Assembly (NCBI RefSeq): GCF_038900095.1
Contig: NZ_JBBMQQ010000001.1
Span: 310,001 to 374,000, forward strand
Direction: 5' to 3'
Origin: Hoeflea sp038900095
Lineage (GTDB): Bacteria > Pseudomonadota > Alphaproteobacteria > Rhizobiales > Rhizobiaceae
DNA: 64,000 nucleotides
Position numbers and translations under genes: made by a program. Positions 1 through 9,591 of the stretch are shown piece after piece; positions within the stretch are counted from its first letter, which is position 1, and each line of letters begins with the position of its first letter. The notes beneath the pieces are model-generated. The model searched no databases. It was given only the letters and a program-made list of their open reading frames with translations, and had not been told where the DNA came from.

Positions 1-3000
1 CAGAACCGCTGGCCATCGCTCGGGTTTGACGTCGGTGCGGTGAATTCTGCGCTGTCGCCGTTTCTGGGCGCAGGCTTTTACTACAAGACCTTCATGTGGC
101 CGGCGGCCCTGTGGGAAAAACTCTATGAGCCGGTGATCCGCCGCGCGGCGGGGCTGGGACGGGCCAGTTATGTGCCGGACGCGCAAGAGTATGAAAAGCG
201 CTGGGCGCATTGCGACCTGCTGATGATCGGCTCCGGGCCTTCCGGGCTGATGGCAGCACTTGCGGCAGCCCGATCCGGGGCGCGGGTGGTGCTGTGCGAC
301 GAGAATGCTGATTTTGGCGGGCGGCTGATCCGCGACCGGGTGGAGATCGGCGATGCCGACGGGCCGGGGTTTGTTGCGGGCGTCATCGCGGAACTGGCCG
401 GCAATGCGAATGTGCGGCTGCTGACCGACACCACGGTGTTTGGCGCCTATGACAGCAGCGTGTATGGCGCGGTCGAGCGGCGCGATGGCGCGGGGTCCGG
501 ACCGGCGCAGCGGATCTGGCGCATCGCGGCCAAGCGTGCGGTTCTGGCGGCAGGCGCGGAAGAACGGCCACTGGTGTTTGGCGGCAATGATAGGCCCGGC
601 GTGATGACGGCGTCCGCGATGCGCGGGCTGGTCAACGCGCAGGCAATCCGGCCGGGGGACCATGTGGCGGTATTTGCCACCGGCAGCTCGGGCCACGAGA
701 CGGCGCGCGATCTTTTGGCGCGCGGGCTTGCGGTGACGGTGATCGATGCGCGCAACGATGTTCCCGCTGCCGAGCTTGCGGCGTCGCAAGGTGCGCGGGT
801 GCTCAGGGGCCACGTGGTGGCGGATGCGCTGGGCGGCAAGGCTGTTTCAGGTGTCGAGGTGGTCGACCGGACCTCGGGCAATAGGCAGGGGATCAAGGTC
901 AGCGCGCTGGCGATGTCGGGCGGCTGGAACCCGGTGGTGGGGCTCGCCTGCCATCGTGGCGACAGGCCGGTGTGGGACGAGGATAAAGGCATGTTCCTGC
1001 CGCCAGCTGAACGGGACGGTTTGAGCGCTGCGGGCAGTGCGGCCGGGGTGCTGGATCTGGCGGGATGCCTGAAAAGTGGGGCGGACGCTGGCGCGCGGGC
1101 CGCAAGCGAGCTCGGGTTCAAGCCGAAGGCGGTTGCGTTGCCGAAGGTACGCGAGGCCTGTGGCGGGTCCGTGGGTTTCACGACGCTGTGGCATGTGGGC
1201 GAGGCACGCGGCAAGGCCTTTGTCGATTTCCAGAACGATGTCACCGTGTCCGACCTGGGGCTGGCGGTGCGCGAGGGCTATGGCCATGTGGAGCTGGCGA
1301 AACGCTACACCACCACAGGCATGGCGACCGACCAGGGCAAGCTCTCGAACGTCAACGCCATCGGCATTCTGGCGGAAAACCGCGGCGTGAGCCCGGATCA
1401 GGTCGGCACCACGACATTCCGGCCGTTCTACACGCCGGTGAGCATCGGCGCACTGGCAGGCGAGCATCGCGGCAGCCACTACCGTCCGGTGCGGCGCTCG
1501 CCGCTGCATGGCTGGGCGGAGAAACACGGTGCTGTGTTCATCGAGGCCGGGGCCTGGATGCGGGCGTCGCATTTTCCGCGCCAAGGCGAGGCGGGCTGGA
1601 AGGAAGCCTGCGACCGCGAGACATTGGCCGTGCGCGCGGGCGTCGGCATCTCCGATGCCTCGACGCTGGGCAAGATCGATCTGTCGGGTAGGGATGCGGC
1701 CAAATTCCTCGATCTGATCTACACCGGCAAGATGTCGACCCTTGCCGTCGGCAAGGCGCGCTACGGCCTGATGCTGCGCGAAGACGGATTGCTGATGGAT
1801 GACGGCACGGTGAGCCGGTTGGGCGAGAGCCATTATCTCATCACCACCACGACGGCGGCAGCCGGCGAGGCGATGGCGCATATGGAGTTCTGCGCGCAGG
1901 CGCTGTGGCCGGAACTGGATGTGCGGCTGGCGTCTGTGACTGATCAATGGGCGCAGATCACGGTTGCTGGGCCGCTCTCACGCGATGTGCTGGCGCGGGT
2001 TGTCGATGCGGATCTGGGCGAGGAGGCGATGCCGTTTCTGGCGGCGCGCGAGGTGAGACTGCATTCGGGGTTCGAGGCGCGACTGTTCCGGATTTCATTT
2101 TCGGGCGAACTGGCGTTCGAGCTGGCGGTGCCGGCGCGGCACGGTGAAGTGGTTGCCGATGCGATCATGGAGGCGGGGCAGCCCTTCGGGATCACGCCTT
2201 ACGGGCTGGAAGCGCTGAATGTGCTGCGGATCGAGAAGGGCTTCATCACCCATTCCGAGATCGACGGGCGGACGACGCCGGGCGACCTGGGGCTTGGCAA
2301 GATGGTGAGTGCCAAGAAGGACGATTTCATCGGCCGGGTGATGCTGGGCCGCGAAGGCCTGCAGCGCGAGGATCGCGAGCAGCTGGTGGGCTTGCGGCCG
2401 GTCAATCCGGAAAACAGGATTCTGGCCGGCGGGCATCTGCTCAAGCCGGGGACCGATCCGACCATGGCCAATGACCAGGGGCATGTGACCTCGGCCTGCT
2501 GGTCGCCGCATCTCAAATCGACGATTGCGCTGGCGATGCTCAAGCGCGGGCGCGAGCGGCATGGCGAGCGGCTCAACGTGTGGGATCCGTTGCGCGGAAT
2601 CGAGACCGAAGTGACGGTCTGTGCGCCGGTGTTCCTGGATGCATCAGACAATCGCGCTGATACGGCGGTGGGTGAGCATGCGCCGGTGCGGCTCACGCAC
2701 CGGACGGCTGCGGATCTGCTCGAGGGGCTTACCGCCAGCGCGTCAGACAGGGTATCGTTGACGCAACTGGCAGACGCGCCGGTCTGTCTTGTCGCCGGGC
2801 CGGTGGGCAAGGATGCGGCGGTGCGGCGGGCGGCGAAGGCTGGTGACGGCCTGGATCGTTCGGTGCAGCCGGGGCAGGCGCTGGCGGTCGGCGGGGCCGG
2901 AGAGAGCTTTGCCGACCTGGCGGCGCGTCTGGGCGCGGCGGAAGAGCTTAGCCTGTGCGATCTGTCGGATGCGCGGGTCAGGTTCTCGATTTCGGGGCCG

Positions 3001-3207
3001 GAGGCCTGCGGGATCATCGCCACCCAGTCGGCGGTCGACACGGATTTGAAGGTGTTCAAGGCCGGAGCGAGCGCGCCGACCCTGTTTGGCCATGTGCCGG
3101 TGCAGCTGACGCGGCTTGGCAGGGACGAGTTCGAGGTGATGGCGTTTTCGACCTATGCGCGGGATCTGACTGAGAGCCTGTCGCGGGCGATCCGTCTGAT
3201 TAGCTAG
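1..3207 (+). CDS. soxA: Sarcosine oxidase alpha subunit with fused gamma-like C-terminus (5' partial)
   Basis: The reading frame is open from base 1, so the gene starts upstream of the window; 1068 residues are visible. Heterotetrameric sarcosine oxidase demethylates sarcosine to glycine, passing the one-carbon unit to tetrahydrofolate. Seen: a dinucleotide-binding motif GSGPSGLMAALAAARSG near base 230, a second NAD-binding stretch (VAVFATGSSGHETARDLLARG) near 665, and a GcvT-like folate domain from about 1500 to 2630 (GISDASTLGKIDLSG; GLEALNVLRIEKGF). A normal alpha subunit ends about 2640. Here the frame continues about 180 residues with a segment resembling the gamma subunit SoxG (VRFSISGP at 2971-2994, then FGHVPVQLTRLG). 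The N-terminal 2Fe-2S-like domain is missing only because of the window edge. Alpha assignment is firm; the gamma fusion is inferred from pattern and length. Confidence 0.93.
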   Translation, partial: QNRWPSLGFDVGAVNSALSPFLGAGFYYKTFMWPAALWEKLYEPVIRRAAGLGRASYVPDAQEYEKRWAHCDLLMIGSGPSGLMAALAAARSGARVVLCDENADFGGRLIRDRVEIGDADGPGFVAGVIAELAGNANVRLLTDTTVFGAYDSSVYGAVERRDGAGSGPAQRIWRIAAKRAVLAAGAEERPLVFGGNDRPGVMTASAMRGLVNAQAIRPGDHVAVFATGSSGHETARDLLARGLAVTVIDARNDVPAAELAASQGARVLRGHVVADALGGKAVSGVEVVDRTSGNRQGIKVSALAMSGGWNPVVGLACHRGDRPVWDEDKGMFLPPAERDGLSAAGSAAGVLDLAGCLKSGADAGARAASELGFKPKAVALPKVREACGGSVGFTTLWHVGEARGKAFVDFQNDVTVSDLGLAVREGYGHVELAKRYTTTGMATDQGKLSNVNAIGILAENRGVSPDQVGTTTFRPFYTPVSIGALAGEHRGSHYRPVRRSPLHGWAEKHGAVFIEAGAWMRASHFPRQGEAGWKEACDRETLAVRAGVGISDASTLGKIDLSGRDAAKFLDLIYTGKMSTLAVGKARYGLMLREDGLLMDDGTVSRLGESHYLITTTTAAAGEAMAHMEFCAQALWPELDVRLASVTDQWAQITVAGPLSRDVLARVVDADLGEEAMPFLAAREVRLHSGFEARLFRISFSGELAFELAVPARHGEVVADAIMEAGQPFGITPYGLEALNVLRIEKGFITHSEIDGRTTPGDLGLGKMVSAKKDDFIGRVMLGREGLQREDREQLVGLRPVNPENRILAGGHLLKPGTDPTMANDQGHVTSACWSPHLKSTIALAMLKRGRERHGERLNVWDPLRGIETEVTVCAPVFLDASDNRADTAVGEHAPVRLTHRTAADLLEGLTASASDRVSLTQLADAPVCLVAGPVGKDAAVRRAAKAGDGLDRSVQPGQALAVGGAGESFADLAARLGAAEELSLCDLSDARVRFSISGPEACGIIATQSAVDTDLKVFKAGASAPTLFGHVPVQLTRLGRDEFEVMAFSTYARDLTESLSRAIRLIS

Positions 3208-3295
3208 CCTGCGGTTTTGCTCTGCCGGGAGATCACGCGGTACGGGGTCAGGAAGCCGGATATGCCAACAGTTGCCGGGGCGCGGTTCGTTGCGG

Positions 3296-4540
3296 TCATT
3301 CTTCCTTCAGGCGATCCATGGCCCAACCGACGGTGAAGCCGTGCAGGATCGTCGACATCAGGATGACGAGCGCAATGAGGGACCAGAGCTGGCTTTCGTT
3401 GATGAACTCCACATGGCTGCCCGCATAGCACAGGTAATAGATCGAGCCGACGCCGCGCACGCCATAGACGGAAATCACCGCCCGGCTTCGGCTGTCGAGA
3501 TCGGTTTTGGACAGCGCGATCCATCCCGACAGCGGGCGGATGACCAGAATCAGCAGAACGGCCATGGCAAAGTGGGTCCAGGTCAGATCGACGAACAGGA
3601 TCGGCAGGACGCTGCCCAGCGCGATCAGAAGCAGCGCGGTGAGCGCGTGCTCAATGGATTCCGAGAAATCATGCAACTGGCGATGGAATGGATGATCTTC
3701 CTCGATACGCCGCAATGTCAGCCCCAGAACAGCCACGGCAATGAAGCCATAGCCTTCGATCAGTTCGGTCGAGCCATAGCAAAGCAGCACGCCCGCCAGC
3801 GCGATGACGCCGGAGCTGGTGTTGGCGAGAACAGCGCCTTTCGGCACGGAAAAGAGGACAAATCCCAGCGCCCGTCCGCCGAGCCAGCCCATGCCGATAC
3901 CCAAAGCGATGCGGTAAACGATGTCGCGCAGGAACCAGTCCAGAGCCCAGGTGCCGGGGTTGAGGCCTTCGGCGGCCACGATCAGCCCGAGATAGACGAA
4001 GGGAAAGGCCAGCCCGTCATTCAGGCCTGCTTCGGTGGTCAGGGTGAAGCGCACCGGGTGCTCCGCCCCTTCATGCGGCGGTCCGACTTGAACATCTGCT
4101 GCCAGGACCGGGTCTGTCGGCGCCAGCACCGCGCCGAGCAATATGGCGCCGGCCACCGTCAGCCCGGCGAAGCCGATGCCCAGCAGGGCGACGGCCAAGA
4201 TGGTGAGGGGCATGGCGATCAGGAGCATGCGGGAGGTGGGTTTCCAGCGTCTCCAGGGGCGCAGGCTGTCGATGCGCATTCCGGCGCCGAACAGGGCCAC
4301 GATCACCGTCAGTTCGCTCACCAGTTCCCAGGGCAGCGGCGTCTGGCGCGGATCGGGCAAGGTCGGCAGTCCCGGTATCAGCAAGGCGGCTGCAGCTCCA
4401 AACAGGATCATCAGCGGGGCAGCCGCCGGCTCGCGCCTGGAGACCAGGCGCGGCAACCAGCGGGCAAGGATGACGACTACGCCGATGACAGCCAGCGCGA
4501 TGTGATATGAATTGAAGGCGAAGAACGGTTCGTGCTGCAA
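3296..4540 (-). CDS. CPA1-type cation:proton antiporter
   Basis: Predicted inner-membrane Na+(K+)/H+ exchanger of the CPA1/NhaP family. About twelve hydrophobic segments follow one another from the N-terminus (HIALAVIGVVVILARWLP onward). Family-type motifs include GAVLAPTDPVLAADVQVG in the ion-binding region and TEAGLNDGLAFPFVYLG further on. The frame is open upstream to an ATG at 4735, but those extra 65 residues are polar and unlike the family N-terminus, so I place the start at the TTG at 4540, just before the first membrane segment; this start is uncertain. The gene is convergent with soxA, 88 bp away, and divergent from the GNAT gene. An imperfect palindrome (TGACT, two bases, AGTCA) lies near 4723-4734 between the divergent genes. 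Confidence 0.88.
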   Translation of the reverse strand: MQHEPFFAFNSYHIALAVIGVVVILARWLPRLVSRREPAAAPLMILFGAAAALLIPGLPTLPDPRQTPLPWELVSELTVIVALFGAGMRIDSLRPWRRWKPTSRMLLIAMPLTILAVALLGIGFAGLTVAGAILLGAVLAPTDPVLAADVQVGPPHEGAEHPVRFTLTTEAGLNDGLAFPFVYLGLIVAAEGLNPGTWALDWFLRDIVYRIALGIGMGWLGGRALGFVLFSVPKGAVLANTSSGVIALAGVLLCYGSTELIEGYGFIAVAVLGLTLRRIEEDHPFHRQLHDFSESIEHALTALLLIALGSVLPILFVDLTWTHFAMAVLLILVIRPLSGWIALSKTDLDSRSRAVISVYGVRGVGSIYYLCYAGSHVEFINESQLWSLIALVILMSTILHGFTVGWAMDRLKEE

Positions 4541-4817
4541 AATCGGATCCCGGGCCAGAGTGTGGGCAATGGTTTTACCACACCGGGTAAGGGGAGCGAA
4601 CAGCTGGAATGATCGCGTCCAACCGGACAGCCGGCTGCCATGGCGGGCATCGCGGCTATCTGATCTAGCCCGGCCATCAGCCTGCCGATGGTGGCGCCTG
4701 TTCCGGGCCTGAACACGAAATATGACTTTAGTCACATAAACGTGTCTTGATTTTGCTGCGTTGCAGCATTAGATCGGGTCAGGATATTTCGGGAGGAATG
4801 ACCGTTGGAGGTCGACA

Positions 4818-5423
4818 ATGCTCTTGAAGTTTCTTCTCAAACCGCGTGAACCGGAATTCGCCCTGGGCGATGACATCAAGCTGAGATATCTGTGTCCTGC
4901 GGACGCAGAGGCTTTCCGCAACCACATCCATGCACTTCATTTCGAGGATTTCCGTGACCGTTTCAACGGTCTGGTGTCCGACTACTGGCTCGACAAGTAT
5001 ATCGAGCGGTCGCTGAACGAGGCCATCGTCATCGGTGCGTTCGAGGGCGACACCCTGGTTGCGGTCGCGGAATTGCACACCGGCGGCAAGATCGAGCCGG
5101 GTCAGGGCGAAGCGGCTTTCTCGGTGGCGTCGGACTGGCGGCACAAGGGGCTGGGCACGATCCTGCTCAAGGCGCTGCTGCGGGCTGCATCGGAAAACGA
5201 CATCTCGACGATCATCGTCATGACCGGGGCGCAGAACCACGCGATGAAGGCACTGGCACGCCGGTTTGGCGCAAGGATGCAGTTTGCCGGAGACCAGTCG
5301 GTCGGGCGGATCAATGTCGCTGACGGGCTCAGGCTGGCTGCGCGCAAGCTTGCGGACCGGAACTTCCCTGCACCACCGATCCCGGTTGCCGAAGCGCCTT
5401 CGGTTCCGGCGCCTCTCGTATGA
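4818..5423 (+). CDS. GNAT-family N-acetyltransferase
   Basis: A 201-residue protein with one GNAT fold: it begins with a short variable arm, then IKLRYLCPADAEAF (beta 1/alpha 1), VAVAELHTGG, and the acetyl-CoA pyrophosphate-binding loop SDWRHKGLGTILLKALL (motif A, about residues 107-123). The substrate cannot be read from sequence. The domain placement resembles the GNAT module seen in bacterial acyl-CoA synthetase/acetyltransferase proteins, but this is a stand-alone version. GGAGG seven bases before the ATG fixes the start. It is divergent from the antiporter and has no operon partner. Confidence 0.85.
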   Translation: MLLKFLLKPREPEFALGDDIKLRYLCPADAEAFRNHIHALHFEDFRDRFNGLVSDYWLDKYIERSLNEAIVIGAFEGDTLVAVAELHTGGKIEPGQGEAAFSVASDWRHKGLGTILLKALLRAASENDISTIIVMTGAQNHAMKALARRFGARMQFAGDQSVGRINVADGLRLAARKLADRNFPAPPIPVAEAPSVPAPLV

Positions 5424-5523
5424 GAAACTGATTCAACTGTCTGCGAATTTGATTCCGGATGCTCCTTTAAGTGTCAGAAATATAACGAGAATTCATTTGC
5501 GCTCCCTGTGTCCGGGGTGGTGC

Positions 5524-5805
5524 TCACTCTCCCTTGTTGGGATGAGAGAGCTTTGCCGCCGGGGCTGAATCATGCCGCCTGTCGTGGCTTTTCAGGCGGC
5601 GATTCACGTGTCTGACAACCAAGGCTGGCGAGCGGGCTGCTGCGACCAGGCTTGCTTCAATCCAGCTGACGGCCAGGTAAATGGCGCGGGCGCTGGCGCC
5701 GCCGTGGGCCTGCATGAACCGGTCTTCATCGCGCAGTGCGCGGCCAGGGTGTTCGTCCCGGAACGGACTGCCGCCGGTCGGTCTGGCTGATCTGTCGTGG
5801 TGCAT
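5524..5805 (-). CDS. Small hypothetical protein divergent from the LysR gene
   Basis: A 93-residue open frame reading away from the LysR gene. I chose the ATG at 5805 because GAAAGGA lies about nine bases upstream; the frame could start at 5826. The sequence has a central weakly hydrophobic helix (ARAIYLAVSWIEASLVAAA) and an Arg/His-rich tail, with no family I recognise. The head-to-head position with a LysR gene is typical of a regulator-target pair, which is the main support. It could also be non-coding leader DNA. Confidence 0.4.
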   Translation of the reverse strand: MHHDRSARPTGGSPFRDEHPGRALRDEDRFMQAHGGASARAIYLAVSWIEASLVAAARSPALVVRHVNRRLKSHDRRHDSAPAAKLSHPNKGE

Positions 5806-5912
5806 GACGCGGGTCCTTTCACACATTGCGGCGATGCCGCCGGGCTTGACCTGAGGCAGGTTTACTGGCTCGGTGGCCGATGTGAAATGAAACGGATTGA
5901 AGGGTTCTTTTC

Positions 5913-6737
5913 ATGAATGAAGCGATGGCCGGGTGGGACGATCTTCAGCTGTTTCTCGCGGTGGCGCGCGAAGGCGGGCTGTCGCGGGCGGCGAAGGTGA
6001 CCGGGCGCAGTGCGGCAACGCTGGGCCGGCGGATGCTGGCGCTGGAGCGGGCGATGGGGTGTGAACTGTTCATCCGGCACGATCGCGGCTATGAGCTGAC
6101 GGCTCACGCGCGACAGCTGCTGGGCGAACTGTCGGAGGTGGAGGCGCGCATTGTCCGGCTGACGGCGGCAAGCGGCGACGCGGAGCGGCCGCTGGTCAAG
6201 CTGTCGGCGGGGTCGTGGACGACGCTGGCGCTGCTGGACAGGTTCGACGAGATTGCCGGCAGCCCGGCCGATATCAGGTTGCGGTTCATCTCCACGGAAA
6301 CCGAGCTGGACATTCCCCACCGCGAAGTGGTGATCGGCGTGCGCAACCGCCGCCCGAGCGAAGAGGGGCTGGCCGGGCGCAGTCTGGCGCGGGTGGAGTT
6401 CGCGGCCTATGCCCGTGCGGATGCGCCGGAGCGCTGGATCAAAGTGCTGGCCGACACCCCGTCGGCGCGCTGGCTGGACAAGAAGACCGGCAATGATGCG
6501 GTCTGCGAAGTCACCTCGCCGCGCAACAGCCTCGATCTGGCGCTGGCCGGGAAAGGGATGGCGCTGCTGCCGACCTTCATCGGTGACCGGCACGAGAGCC
6601 TGCAGCGCCGTGGCAGCACTGTCACCGAGCTTGGCCACGAGCGCTGGATCGTCACCCACCAGGACGACCGGCACCTGCCCGAAGTGCGGCGCACGATCGA
6701 CCGGCTGTGCCGGGTGCTGGGCGCGCCGCATGGATGA
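5913..6737 (+). CDS. LysR-family transcriptional regulator
   Basis: A 274-residue protein with an N-terminal winged helix-turn-helix at about residues 8-66 (DLQLFLAVAREGGLSRAAKVTG then ATLGRRMLALE) and a shortened substrate-binding domain. The family usually runs 290-310 residues, so the effector domain is compact. The effector is unknown. LysR proteins commonly control the divergent neighbour, here the small frame ending at 5524. The phasin gene follows about 100 bp downstream in the same direction but has its own ribosome-binding site. Confidence 0.88.
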   Translation: MNEAMAGWDDLQLFLAVAREGGLSRAAKVTGRSAATLGRRMLALERAMGCELFIRHDRGYELTAHARQLLGELSEVEARIVRLTAASGDAERPLVKLSAGSWTTLALLDRFDEIAGSPADIRLRFISTETELDIPHREVVIGVRNRRPSEEGLAGRSLARVEFAAYARADAPERWIKVLADTPSARWLDKKTGNDAVCEVTSPRNSLDLALAGKGMALLPTFIGDRHESLQRRGSTVTELGHERWIVTHQDDRHLPEVRRTIDRLCRVLGAPHG

Positions 6738-6842
6738 TGTGGTGCGAGCCCGGATAAAGCATTGGGGCTTGGGCCCGGGATCTGTATAGTCGGGGCAATT
6801 GCAACCGGCGGGCCGCGCCCTGCCGCAACCGGGAGACATCCG

Positions 6843-7280
6843 ATGGCTGAGAAGAAATCAACCGACGATCTGGTTTCGATGTTCATGAATTTCGGCAAGG
6901 ACATGAAGCTTCCTTCGCCCGACCTTGAAGCGCTGGTCGAGCGCCACAAGAAAAACCTGCAGGCGCTTGATACGGCTGCCAAAACCGCCGGTTCTGGTGC
7001 GAACTCGATTGCCGCGCGGCAGCGCGAGATGGTGCAGGAAGCGCTCAGCGAGATTTCGGCGATGACCGAGAAGGTCAAGGGCGGCAGCGACCCGCAGGCG
7101 CTGATGGCGGCGCAGGCGGACTTTGCCAAGCGCTCGTTTGAAACGGCGATCAAGAACACCAGCGAGATTGCCGGGCTGGCGCAGCAATCCTCGAGCGAGG
7201 CGTTCAAGGTGCTGCAGCAGAACATGCAGGAAACGCTTGAGGAAGTGCGCAAGGCGATGACCGGCCAGACGAAGAAGTAG
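6843..7280 (+). CDS. Phasin family protein (PHB granule-associated)
   Basis: A 145-residue, almost wholly alpha-helical protein rich in Ala, Glu, Lys and Gln. The core LEALVERHKKNLQALDTAAK and ANSIAARQREMVQEAL matches the Phasin_2 family; such proteins coat polyhydroxybutyrate granules in the cytoplasm. ATG at 6843 follows GGGAG at good spacing; the longer frame from 6762 lacks a ribosome-binding site. A strong hairpin terminator follows at 7306-7340. No PHB synthase gene is nearby. Confidence 0.85.
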   Translation: MAEKKSTDDLVSMFMNFGKDMKLPSPDLEALVERHKKNLQALDTAAKTAGSGANSIAARQREMVQEALSEISAMTEKVKGGSDPQALMAAQADFAKRSFETAIKNTSEIAGLAQQSSSEAFKVLQQNMQETLEEVRKAMTGQTKK

Positions 7281-7305
7281 GCGGCGACCGCCAGATGAGT
7301 GAAGC

Positions 7306-7347
7306 CCGGCCGGTGGCGCAAGTGCGTCACTGGCCGGTTTTCGTTTG
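7306..7347 (+). terminator. Rho-independent terminator after the phasin gene
   Basis: CCGGCCGGTG (7306-7315) pairs with CACTGGCCGG (7328-7337) with one mismatch, and the stem is followed directly by TTTTCGTTT. It lies 26 bp after the phasin stop codon. Confidence 0.8.
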
Positions 7348-7482
7348 GGCGGCTGCCGTGAGCGCCTCCCGGTGTTCCTCCGGCCTTGCAATGCTCCGGA
7401 CCACCGGCCCGGCGAGGCCTTGCGGCAGGCGCGGACCGGGCCTAAATCGGATGCAGGCATTGATTGATTGATAGGACTGAAC

Positions 7483-8418
7483 ATGCGCATTGTTACCGGA
7501 GACGATATCCGTTCGACCTGTTCCTGGCCGTTTGCGGTGGAGGCGTTGCGCGCCGGCCACCTGATGCCACCCGCGGACTTGCGGGATTCGCTGGTGGAGA
7601 ATGCCGGCCGCAAGATGCTGGTGCGCACCGCCTGGATCCCGGGGCTGGCATCCGGCGTCAAGGCGGTGACGATCTATCCCGACAATCCCTCGGCCGAGCC
7701 GCCGATGCCATCGGTGCAGGGGCAGGTGCTGCTGTTTGACGAGGCGCAGGGCAATGTGGTGGCCGTGCTCGAGGGCGTTGACCTGACCGCCTGGAAGACG
7801 GCGGGGGATTCGGCGCTGGGCGCATCTTTCCTGGCGCGGCAGGACGTGAAAACCATGCTGATGGTCGGCGCCGGATCGATGGCGCGGCCGCTGATCGACG
7901 CGCACCGGACGATGCGGCCGTCGCTCGATCACGTGATGGTGTGGAACCGCAGCAAGGGCCGTGCGCGGGCCCTGGTGCATTCGCTCGAGGCTTCAGGGAT
8001 CGAGGCTGAAACAGTGGACGATCTCGATGCGGCGGTCTCCCGCGCCGACCTGATTTCCTCGGCCACCATGTCGACCGAGCCGCTGATCAGGGGGGCGGCG
8101 CTGAAACCCGGCACCCATGTCGACCTGGTCGGTGCCTACACGCCGGCGATGCGCGAGGCGGATGATGATGTGCTGACAAGCGGGCGGCTGTTCGTCGACA
8201 GCCATGCCACCACCATCGGCCATATCGGCGAGGTGATGATCCCGATGCAAGCCGGCGTGATCGGCAAGGCCGACATTGAAGGCGACATGCATGATCTGGT
8301 GCAGGGCCGCGCCGGCCGGCGGACCCCCGACGAGATCACCGTGTTCAAGAACGGTGGCGGCGCGCATCTCGACGTGATGATCGCGCATGCGGTGTATCTG
8401 GCGCTCGAAGGGCGCTGA
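7483..8418 (+). CDS. Ornithine cyclodeaminase/mu-crystallin family protein
   Basis: A 311-residue NAD(P)-binding protein of the OCD/mu-crystallin family. The Rossmann nucleotide-binding loop is seen in MLMVGAGSMARPLIDAH (about residues 125-141), preceded by LTAWKTAGDSALGASFLA, the family's conserved substrate-pocket segment. Members include ornithine cyclodeaminase, alanine dehydrogenase and delta-pyrroline-2-carboxylate or ketimine reductases, so the exact reaction cannot be assigned. The ATG at 7483 has AGGA seven bases upstream; a TTG at 7468 is also in frame. The gene stands alone between the phasin and the orphan gene. Confidence 0.88.
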   Translation: MRIVTGDDIRSTCSWPFAVEALRAGHLMPPADLRDSLVENAGRKMLVRTAWIPGLASGVKAVTIYPDNPSAEPPMPSVQGQVLLFDEAQGNVVAVLEGVDLTAWKTAGDSALGASFLARQDVKTMLMVGAGSMARPLIDAHRTMRPSLDHVMVWNRSKGRARALVHSLEASGIEAETVDDLDAAVSRADLISSATMSTEPLIRGAALKPGTHVDLVGAYTPAMREADDDVLTSGRLFVDSHATTIGHIGEVMIPMQAGVIGKADIEGDMHDLVQGRAGRRTPDEITVFKNGGGAHLDVMIAHAVYLALEGR

Positions 8419-8674
8419 GGGGGCTGACGCATCAGGTTCAGCGATCCGCCTGCCTCACCCCATGCCAGGACAGGCTTGCGCAAGGCCTGGCGGGCACTGC
8501 TTTCCAGGCCGCTTGTCAGTCGCGACCGCGCGCGGTGCAGGGATCGCGATTGCATGCCGGAGGGTTGCTGCAGGGCCAGCCAACGCCGAGTGGCGCGTTT
8601 GTGCGGTGCCTGCAGGAATTGATTAACCATTTAAAGCCATAATTTCACTCAGGAAACCAGAGCTCGTTCTCACA

Positions 8675-9367
8675 ATGTCGATGTTCAGATACTACGCGGC
8701 CAAGACCACAGGGAAGGACCTTGTTCCTGCCAAGGCGGTCCACACCAATTTTCTCAGGACCGGGCGGATTGCCCGCCAGGAGGACTGGGTCGAGGAGGAA
8801 CGCCGCTTCCTGACCGAGGAAGAGGTGGCGGCGCGGACCGGCCTGCGGCTGGAAAATGCCGGCAGGAAGACGCACCAGCGGCTGAACCGGTTCCACCGCA
8901 AGATCAGGTTCCCGGAAATCATCTTTCACAAGACGCTGGCCCAGGCGCCGCACCTTGGCTATGTCCATGTGACGGCATCGAAAGCCGACTTTGCCGAGTA
9001 CAAGGATGTTACCTGGGGATTCTACATCGCCAATTTTTCAGCCCAGATCGGGGCCCCGATCGGGGCAGAGACCGGGGCCGAGATCCGGGTTGGCACCGTT
9101 GCCGGCCAGGTTGCGGACGGTTCCGACGACACCCCCGCGGGCGAGCAGTTCTTCCACCGCGTCGAGCCGGGTTACTCACGGATGTATTTCGCCGTGGCGA
9201 TGAAGGATGGCAAAGACGGCACGTCGCGCCAGCAGGTGATCAACCGCGATGTGCGCGAAAACGGCGTGCTGTTTCGAACCACCGACCCGAAAACGGCACT
9301 GAAAAACGTGCTGATGCTCGGCGCGCGGAACGCGGAGTTGCGCAAGATCGTTGCGGCGATCGGGTGA
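8675..9367 (+). CDS. Protein of unknown function (230 aa)
   Basis: I do not recognise this family. The protein is soluble and mixed alpha/beta, with a basic N-terminal third (RKTHQRLNRFHRKIRF). A short imperfect repeat, IGAPIGAETGAEIR, falls in the middle, produced by a repeated ATCGGGGC/ACCGGGGC unit at about 9048-9085. There is no signal peptide or membrane segment. The ATG at 8675 has only a distant AGGAA about 20 bases upstream, so the start is moderately certain. It is the last GC-rich gene before the AT-rich OLD nuclease gene, with 224 bp between them. Confidence 0.6.
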   Translation: MSMFRYYAAKTTGKDLVPAKAVHTNFLRTGRIARQEDWVEEERRFLTEEEVAARTGLRLENAGRKTHQRLNRFHRKIRFPEIIFHKTLAQAPHLGYVHVTASKADFAEYKDVTWGFYIANFSAQIGAPIGAETGAEIRVGTVAGQVADGSDDTPAGEQFFHRVEPGYSRMYFAVAMKDGKDGTSRQQVINRDVRENGVLFRTTDPKTALKNVLMLGARNAELRKIVAAIG

Positions 9368-9591
9368 GGGGCTGTGGGGATGATTGTGGGAGGCTACATT
9401 TTTACTGCGTTTTTTGAAACAATACTATAAAATAGTGAATGCAAAAGCGATAACTGTGGGGCTCTCAATTCTTTGCGGAAGGAAGCTGGGGGAAGTGGTG
9501 AACGCACTGATAAGAAAACCCATGATTGGAAGATGTCTCTAGGGAATCTAACATTTCAACTCTGTTTAACCAGAAATAGTCGGAATCATCA

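Noticed and set aside
3272..4510. 412-codon plus-strand frame opposite the CPA1 antiporter
   Set aside because: Translation is Gln/Gly/Asp-rich without domains, while the minus strand gives a clear 12-helix antiporter.
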